Shown one piece after another: positions 6,396 to 10,387 of a stretch of DNA of 10,387 nucleotides. The stretch comes from Anaerolineae bacterium (lineage in GTDB: Bacteria; Chloroflexota; Anaerolineae; Anaerolineales; Villigracilaceae), in the NCBI GenBank assembly GCA_003694975.1, contig RFJH01000238.1, forward strand, positions 1 to 10,387. Direction: 5' to 3'. Positions within the stretch are counted from its first letter, which is position 1. Each line of letters begins with the position of its first letter. The notes below the pieces were generated by a model, which worked only from the letters and a program-made list of their open reading frames with translations, made no database searches and had not been told where the DNA came from. The position numbers and the translations under genes were made by a program.

Positions 6396-9300
6396 GGGCA
6401 ACCGGCGGCGCTTCTTCGAGCGGTTGCAGATGGTCGTCCCCGGCCTGACGGCGGAGGAATTGGAGCGCGTCTACCAGGCGGGCAAGGCCAGGGGGACGGA
6501 CGACCCGGACGAGGCGACGCGCAAGACGCGCCTGCTCTTCGAGGACATGCGTCGGGGCGGTATCCGCCCGCCGACCCACAGCCCGGACGGCCTGCCGCGT
6601 CCCTCCTCGCGCGCCGGATACGCCGCCGTGTTCGACCTGGTGCGCGCCCGCGCCAAAGCACCGACCGACGAGTTCTCTCCTGACGAGTTGGCAGAGTTCG
6701 CGTGGGCCCCTACGGGCGTCAATCCCCATACTCTGCTCAGCGGCGAGAATCGAACGCTGAACGGCTTTGAACTGGATTGCCACTACTACCTGGATCAGGA
6801 GCATACAACGCATATCTGGTTCGGGGAACACCCCCCCTGGAAAGACCTGAAGGAGATTCTGCTGGGCGGAGGCCCCATCGTGCCGTTGGGTCCCGAAGAA
6901 GCGCAGCGCATGGCGCAATTTTGTGAGCAGGTGGACGACGAGGGCTACCTGCCGGACGGCTACAGCCTGGAGGGCTTCAACCGGGACGGTTACGACCCGA
7001 TGGGGTACAGCATCTACGGCCTGACGAAGGAGGAGACGAACGACCCGGAGACGGTGGAGCGGACGGCGAGGGCGAAGTTGGCCGAGCGCGTCTTCCTGAA
7101 AGGAAGAAAGACTCCCAAAAGCATCACGGTGGACATCGAGGGGTTCGACGAGAACGGCTTCCGCCCCCAGGACGGCGACCCCGACCTGTGGCGAGACCGC
7201 TTCGGCTTCAACCGCCTGGGCTTCCGGGAAGGTCGCTCCTGGACCGGCTACGACGAGAACGGCCTGGATGCGAACGGCAACCCGGCCCCGAAGCGCAAGG
7301 GCTACGACGCCTGGGGCTACCATCGCAAGGAAGGCCTCACCGCACCGGACGCCCAGGGGCGGCGCTACAACCTGATCGGCTGGGTCTACGACCCGACGAC
7401 GGATACCTGCTACAACCCGCAGAACCCGAAGCAACGCATGAAGCACAGCGGCAGTTATGCCCTGAGAAAGGTGAACGGGAGATACAAGGTCGTCCTGAAA
7501 CGCAGTTACGTCCCGGACGTGGAGGCGATGAAAGAGCGCATCCGCACCCCGACCATCCGCTGGGAGGAGTACCGCCGCGGGGGCGCCCCTTCGCCGTGGG
7601 GTGGGACCAGGTTCCTCACAGCAGGCATCCACACAGAAGAACTCGTCGCCCTGGTCCGCTCCGCGGAATTTCGCTACCTGCGCTCCGAGGCGCGTTTGAA
7701 AGAGAACCCCCAGGCGACGTTCGCCGGTGTGCCTCTGCGCTGCCCACGCTGCGGACGGTTCACCGGTGCGGCGCCGCACGTCTGCCCTCATTACGGGGAA
7801 CGGCGCGTGCTCGTCATGGAGTGCGGCCTGGTCCTGGCGATGGAGAAAGATGTGGCTTTCAATAAGGAGAAGGGGTTCATCGTCGGTGACGCCCTGGAAG
7901 GGGTCGTGTCTGCACTCTCTCCCGGTATGTACAGTGAGGTTAGCAGTAAGGAGGCGTTCGACGAGGCCAGGAAGAGGTGCGGCCTGGGGGACCTTCTTTA
8001 CGTTCGGACCGACGACGCCAGAGTGGCGTTGGACGCCCTGTGGCGCAGGCCTGGGGAGATGGCGGTCGTGGTGGAGACGCCTTTCTCTCCCTTCAAGGAG
8101 GCCTTCGATCCGGACTACCATGGCGGGCCGCTGCCGGGCTATCACTGGAAGAGCGGCCTGGACGAGAATGGCGTGGACCCCTTCGGCTTCCACTACCTGA
8201 CGGGTCGCCACGTGGAAAAGGGGTTCTCCCTCATCTCCCTGAAGGAGGGCGAAGAGGCGAAGAAAATCGTCTCCGAAGTCGTCCGGCGAGAGGGCATGGA
8301 CGAGAAGCGCCTGCTGGAGGAGACCTACAGCCGCATCGCCACCGCCGTCGCCGGGGCGCCGCGACGGGTGACGATCAGCGAGGAAGGCGGCCCGCGCCCG
8401 GACATGTTCTGGACGGATATGAGGGGGCGCATCCAGGCCGAGCGTTTCCCCCTGGTCCGCATGGGAAACCATGACACGATAGAAAACCTCCTGGCAATGA
8501 AGGCCGGGTTGTATCACGAACTGGGACACGAGGAGGATACGCCGGTGGGCCTCTTCCGGCGCATCCTGGACATCGCGCAGGGCAGGGAACAAGTGGAAGG
8601 TATCCCGGCGGAGTGCGCCGGGCTGGTAGCGGAGGTGTACAACATCCTGGAGGACGGACGCATGGAACGGTCTCAGGCTAAAAGACGGCGCGGGGTGGCC
8701 GCCGTGCTCGCGGCTGATGCCAGAATCCAGCCGCGCTGGGACGAGAAGGTGGGGGAGGAGATTCCCGTCCCCCATCAGGTGATGGGGATGATGCTCTATC
8801 GCTCTCTGCCCTTCTTCCGCGTGCGGCGAGAGGTCTACGAGGCGGCCCCGGTGCGGGTGCGAAAACTCTTCGACGAGGTGCGCCCGCTGGTGGACCGCGC
8901 CATGCACTCGCCGGAGGAGACCTTCGCGGCCAGCATCGAGATCACCCGCCGCCTGCTGAAAGACGAGGCGATGCGCGATCTGGGGCGGCGTATGACGGAC
9001 GAGAGCAGCCAGGGAGGCGCCTGGGTTCTGTCCGGCGGTGGGGATGGGGAAGAGGACACGTTGATCATCATCTCCGCCCTCCCCAAACCGGCGGGGGCGC
9101 TTCCCGACCGCAGCATCCCCATTCCCGCACCGGGCTGGGGACGAAAACATGACGAAGACGAGCCGGGCCCCGGGCGCACCCCCGCCGCTCAGGACGAAGA
9201 CGAGCCGGGTCACGGGCGCACTCCCAACGCTCAGGACGAAGACGAGCCGGGGAAAGAGGCCGGGATGGGAGGGAGCGTCGTGGGGGTGTCTCCTGAACCG

Positions 9301-10251
9301 GACGAGGCGTTCTTCGACAGCGTGGCCTCCAGCACCATCCCGGAGGATGTCTTCGGGGCCTTGCTGAACGACCTGCGGCGCGGGGCGCGGGAGATACTTC
9401 GCTCGCCGCTGGAACATCTTCTGCAACTTCCTCTGCGGGAGAGGGGCGTCGTCATCGACATGGACGACCGGCAGGTCCATATTCAAGTCCTCGAACCGTT
9501 CGGCGAGCAATGGAGAGTTAGTCTCCCCACCCTGCGGCAGGCGGCCAGGGAAGAGGGGGCACGTATCGCCCGGCGCCTGGAGACGCTGCGAGAAGAAATC
9601 CGCCGCCGGACGCGCTTCCAGACCGAAGGCTTCCTCGACCGCCGCCGCCACAAGCGCGCCGTGGCCGGTGCGAAGACGGTGCGGAAGCGCTCGCGGGTGC
9701 AGGACGTGACCTCCCTGGCGGTGAGCATTCAACTCGATATGTCCGGTTCAATGATGGATTTCATCACAGGAGGCCAACTGGCCGGGGCGACGCTGGCCCT
9801 GGAGGAGGCCTTACAACGCCTGGATGCGCACTACATGGTGTGCGGCTTCGGGTCGCACTACGCCCTGATGAAGACCTTCGGCGACGAACGCATCCCCGAA
9901 GAGCAGGTGGGCGTGATGATGACCAGGGAACTGGGGGGCACGGAGGCCGCACCGGCCATGCGTCTGTGCCTGCTGGGGTTGAAGGTCGCCCCCTCGGCGA
10001 ACAAAATCCACATCGTGATGACGGACGGCGCTCTGTTCGACCGGGAAGAAGCCGCCCACGAGGCGCAGACCATGCGCCGCAACGGCATCCTGCCTTTCGG
10101 CGTCTTTTTTGGAAAAACGCCTCCCAAAGAGAACCTGGATGCCGCCTTCGGGGAGGGGAACTGGGCGCACATCACGCACCTGTCCGATCTCTCCGAGGTG
10201 GTGGCCAGGCGCATCGAACGCATCTACCGCCGCATCCTGGCGACGCGCTGA
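6385..10251 (+). CDS. CobT-like protein: zinc knuckle, HExxH metallopeptidase-like region and VWA domain
   Basis: The product is 1288 aa. Its N-terminus (MSCEGNRRR; GIRPPTHSPDGLP at 59-71) is homologous to that of the preceding AAA+ protein. Next come glycine-aromatic pentapeptide repeats (about 187-320), then a zinc knuckle at C453/C456/H465/C467. A metallopeptidase-like region holds HELGH (711-715) and a distal NILED (753-757), giving an HExxH...E set of ligands as in gluzincins. An acidic linker with 14-residue repeats (923-956) leads to a C-terminal VWA domain. Its MIDAS is complete: DMSGS (D1118, S1120, S1122), T1186 and D1214 in MTDG. This order resembles CobT and NorD-type partners of MoxR/CobS ATPases. 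The protein is likely cytoplasmic, with no signal peptide. ATG 6385 has a strong GGAGG 6 nt upstream and overlaps the previous gene, implying coupled translation. Whether the protease is active is unproven. Confidence 0.9.
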   Translation: MSCEGNRRRFFERLQMVVPGLTAEELERVYQAGKARGTDDPDEATRKTRLLFEDMRRGGIRPPTHSPDGLPRPSSRAGYAAVFDLVRARAKAPTDEFSPDELAEFAWAPTGVNPHTLLSGENRTLNGFELDCHYYLDQEHTTHIWFGEHPPWKDLKEILLGGGPIVPLGPEEAQRMAQFCEQVDDEGYLPDGYSLEGFNRDGYDPMGYSIYGLTKEETNDPETVERTARAKLAERVFLKGRKTPKSITVDIEGFDENGFRPQDGDPDLWRDRFGFNRLGFREGRSWTGYDENGLDANGNPAPKRKGYDAWGYHRKEGLTAPDAQGRRYNLIGWVYDPTTDTCYNPQNPKQRMKHSGSYALRKVNGRYKVVLKRSYVPDVEAMKERIRTPTIRWEEYRRGGAPSPWGGTRFLTAGIHTEELVALVRSAEFRYLRSEARLKENPQATFAGVPLRCPRCGRFTGAAPHVCPHYGERRVLVMECGLVLAMEKDVAFNKEKGFIVGDALEGVVSALSPGMYSEVSSKEAFDEARKRCGLGDLLYVRTDDARVALDALWRRPGEMAVVVETPFSPFKEAFDPDYHGGPLPGYHWKSGLDENGVDPFGFHYLTGRHVEKGFSLISLKEGEEAKKIVSEVVRREGMDEKRLLEETYSRIATAVAGAPRRVTISEEGGPRPDMFWTDMRGRIQAERFPLVRMGNHDTIENLLAMKAGLYHELGHEEDTPVGLFRRILDIAQGREQVEGIPAECAGLVAEVYNILEDGRMERSQAKRRRGVAAVLAADARIQPRWDEKVGEEIPVPHQVMGMMLYRSLPFFRVRREVYEAAPVRVRKLFDEVRPLVDRAMHSPEETFAASIEITRRLLKDEAMRDLGRRMTDESSQGGAWVLSGGGDGEEDTLIIISALPKPAGALPDRSIPIPAPGWGRKHDEDEPGPGRTPAAQDEDEPGHGRTPNAQDEDEPGKEAGMGGSVVGVSPEPDEAFFDSVASSTIPEDVFGALLNDLRRGAREILRSPLEHLLQLPLRERGVVIDMDDRQVHIQVLEPFGEQWRVSLPTLRQAAREEGARIARRLETLREEIRRRTRFQTEGFLDRRRHKRAVAGAKTVRKRSRVQDVTSLAVSIQLDMSGSMMDFITGGQLAGATLALEEALQRLDAHYMVCGFGSHYALMKTFGDERIPEEQVGVMMTRELGGTEAAPAMRLCLLGLKVAPSANKIHIVMTDGALFDREEAAHEAQTMRRNGILPFGVFFGKTPPKENLDAAFGEGNWAHITHLSDLSEVVARRIERIYRRILATR
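6943..7020 (+). repeat. Glycine-aromatic pentapeptide repeats (protein level)
   Basis: Five consecutive 15-bp units encode G(Y/F)xxx: GYLPD, GYSLE, GFNRD, GYDPM, GYSIY, ending in GL. Looser copies follow in the same protein at about 7141-7335 (GFDEN-GF, GFNRL-GF, GYDEN-GL, GYDAW-GY) and again at about 8137-8190 (GYHWKS, GLDEN, GVDPF, GFHYL). The preceding AAA+ protein has one similar unit (GFDDKGYY) directly before its first zinc knuckle. DNA identity between units is low, so this is an old protein repeat, not a recent tandem duplication. Its role is unknown; a rigid beta-rich spacer or binding surface is plausible. Confidence 0.75.
9151..9252 (+). repeat. 42-bp tandem repeat encoding an acidic linker
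   Basis: Two full 42-bp units (9151-9192 and 9193-9234) and a partial third (9235-9252) encode DEDEPGPGRTPAAQ, DEDEPGHGRTPNAQ and DEDEPG. The DNA copies are nearly identical, indicating recent expansion or contraction. The repeat lies in the linker between the metallopeptidase-like region and the VWA domain. CobT-type proteins also carry an acidic linker in that position. The unit length is a multiple of three, so copy-number change keeps the frame. Confidence 0.9.
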
Positions 10252-10271
10252 GGGCTTCTGCGCGTCGGGGT

Positions 10272-10289
10272 GGGGGAAACGCTTCCCCC
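10272..10289. repeat. Palindrome related to the 1374-1405 pair
   Basis: GGGGGAAACGCTTCCCCC has 7-bp arms GGGGGAA/TTCCCCC around ACGC. It shares GGGGAAACG and TTCCCC with the two copies upstream of the operon. It lies 20 nt after the stop of the VWA gene and covers the position where the -35 element of the promoter at 10304-10312 would be. An operator role fits that placement. A terminator role is weaker, because AGGGGGCG rather than a T-run follows. Confidence 0.7.
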
Positions 10290-10303
10290 AGGGGGCGATT
10301 TCG

Positions 10304-10312
10304 TGCTATAGT
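10304..10312 (+). promoter_or_regulatory. Putative extended -10 promoter for the next gene
   Basis: TGCTATAGT matches an extended -10 element (TGn plus TATAGT at 10307-10312). With a 17-bp spacer the -35 position falls at 10284-10289, inside the right arm of the palindrome, where the sequence (TCCCCC) is not a -35 consensus. Extended -10 promoters tolerate this. A protein bound to the palindrome could activate or block it. A leader of about 35 nt would precede the start codon at 10354. Confidence 0.5.
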
Positions 10313-10353
10313 GAAAGCGATAGTTCGTATCGTCCCATCGAGGAGGGAAACCC

Positions 10354-10387
10354 GTGCTCCACTCCTACGCCCAAACCCAATCCCTGA
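10354..10387 (+). CDS. Start of a new gene, truncated by the window end
   Basis: GTG at 10354 is preceded by a perfect AGGAGG (10341-10346) at 7-nt spacing. It opens a frame reading (M/V)LHSYAQTQSL up to the last base, with no stop. Eleven codons are too few to identify a product. The start is supported by the ribosome binding site and by the promoter-like element about 40 nt upstream. It is a new transcription unit after the operon, sharing the palindromic element with it. Confidence 0.55.
   Translation, partial: MLHSYAQTQSL

Noticed and set aside
9151..9252. CRISPR-like array
   Set aside because: Units are contiguous, in frame and without spacers; it is a coding tandem repeat.
6214..9732. 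Minus-strand open frame of 1172 codons
   Set aside because: It is antisense to the AAA+ and VWA genes. Its translation is rich in Arg, Gln, His and Val with no recognisable motif, as expected for a GC-rich shadow frame.
3123..10251. Cobaltochelatase CobS-CobT for vitamin B12 synthesis
   Set aside because: Domain order is similar, but the proteins carry extra zinc knuckles and a shared N-terminal domain. There is no CobN or any cobalamin gene, and the neighbour is ParB-like.

Overview
The window is a GC-rich, gene-dense bacterial segment, with almost all coding capacity on the + strand. It resembles an accessory region (plasmid, integrative element or island) rather than a core housekeeping locus. 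Chloroflexota or another GC-rich, possibly thermophilic, bacterium would fit the style of the proteins. That is a weak guess: no rRNA, tRNA or marker gene settles it.

Region 1 (1-1369): a type IA DNA topoisomerase gene split in two. The left part (1-143, running in from outside the window) ends in the segment just after the catalytic domain. The right part (about 872-1369) continues with the C-terminal part of the core, including the GxGRPSTYA motif. About 740 bp lie between the two parts and carry a complete HigB-HigA type II toxin-antitoxin pair on the opposite strand (toxin 485-802, antitoxin 151-468), with its own promoter/operator region at about 836-870. GAGAAA occurs in frame at both edges (132-137 and 872-877). 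This looks like a toxin-antitoxin cassette inserted into the topoisomerase gene without any transposase.

Region 2 (1370-1463): an intergenic strip with two tandem copies of a 15-bp palindrome (GGGGAAACGTTCCCC). A close relative recurs at 10272-10289, so the palindrome brackets the following operon.

Region 3 (1464-10251): a tight four-gene operon, probably one functional unit. It encodes an unrecognised 207-aa protein, a ParB/Spo0J-family protein that starts immediately after the preceding stop codon, a 1090-aa protein with a C-terminal MoxR/CobS-like AAA+ ATPase, and a 1288-aa protein with an HExxH...E metallopeptidase-like region, an acidic repeat linker and a C-terminal VWA domain with an intact MIDAS (CobT-like layout). 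The two large proteins share a homologous N-terminal domain of about 100 residues. Both also carry CxxCG...HxCP zinc-knuckle motifs (three in the ATPase, one in the VWA protein), and their genes overlap by 11 bp. The pair looks like a chaperone-type ATPase and its metal-dependent adaptor, tied genetically to a ParB-like DNA-binding clamp. No magnesium- or cobalt-chelatase large subunit is present, so a cobalamin role is not supported. This ParB / zinc-knuckle AAA+ / metallopeptidase-VWA set is the best candidate in the window for an undescribed system.

Region 4 (10252-10387): the recurring palindrome, an extended -10 promoter, a strong ribosome binding site and the first codons of another + strand gene that runs off the window. 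No RNA gene, CRISPR array, transposase or integrase was found.
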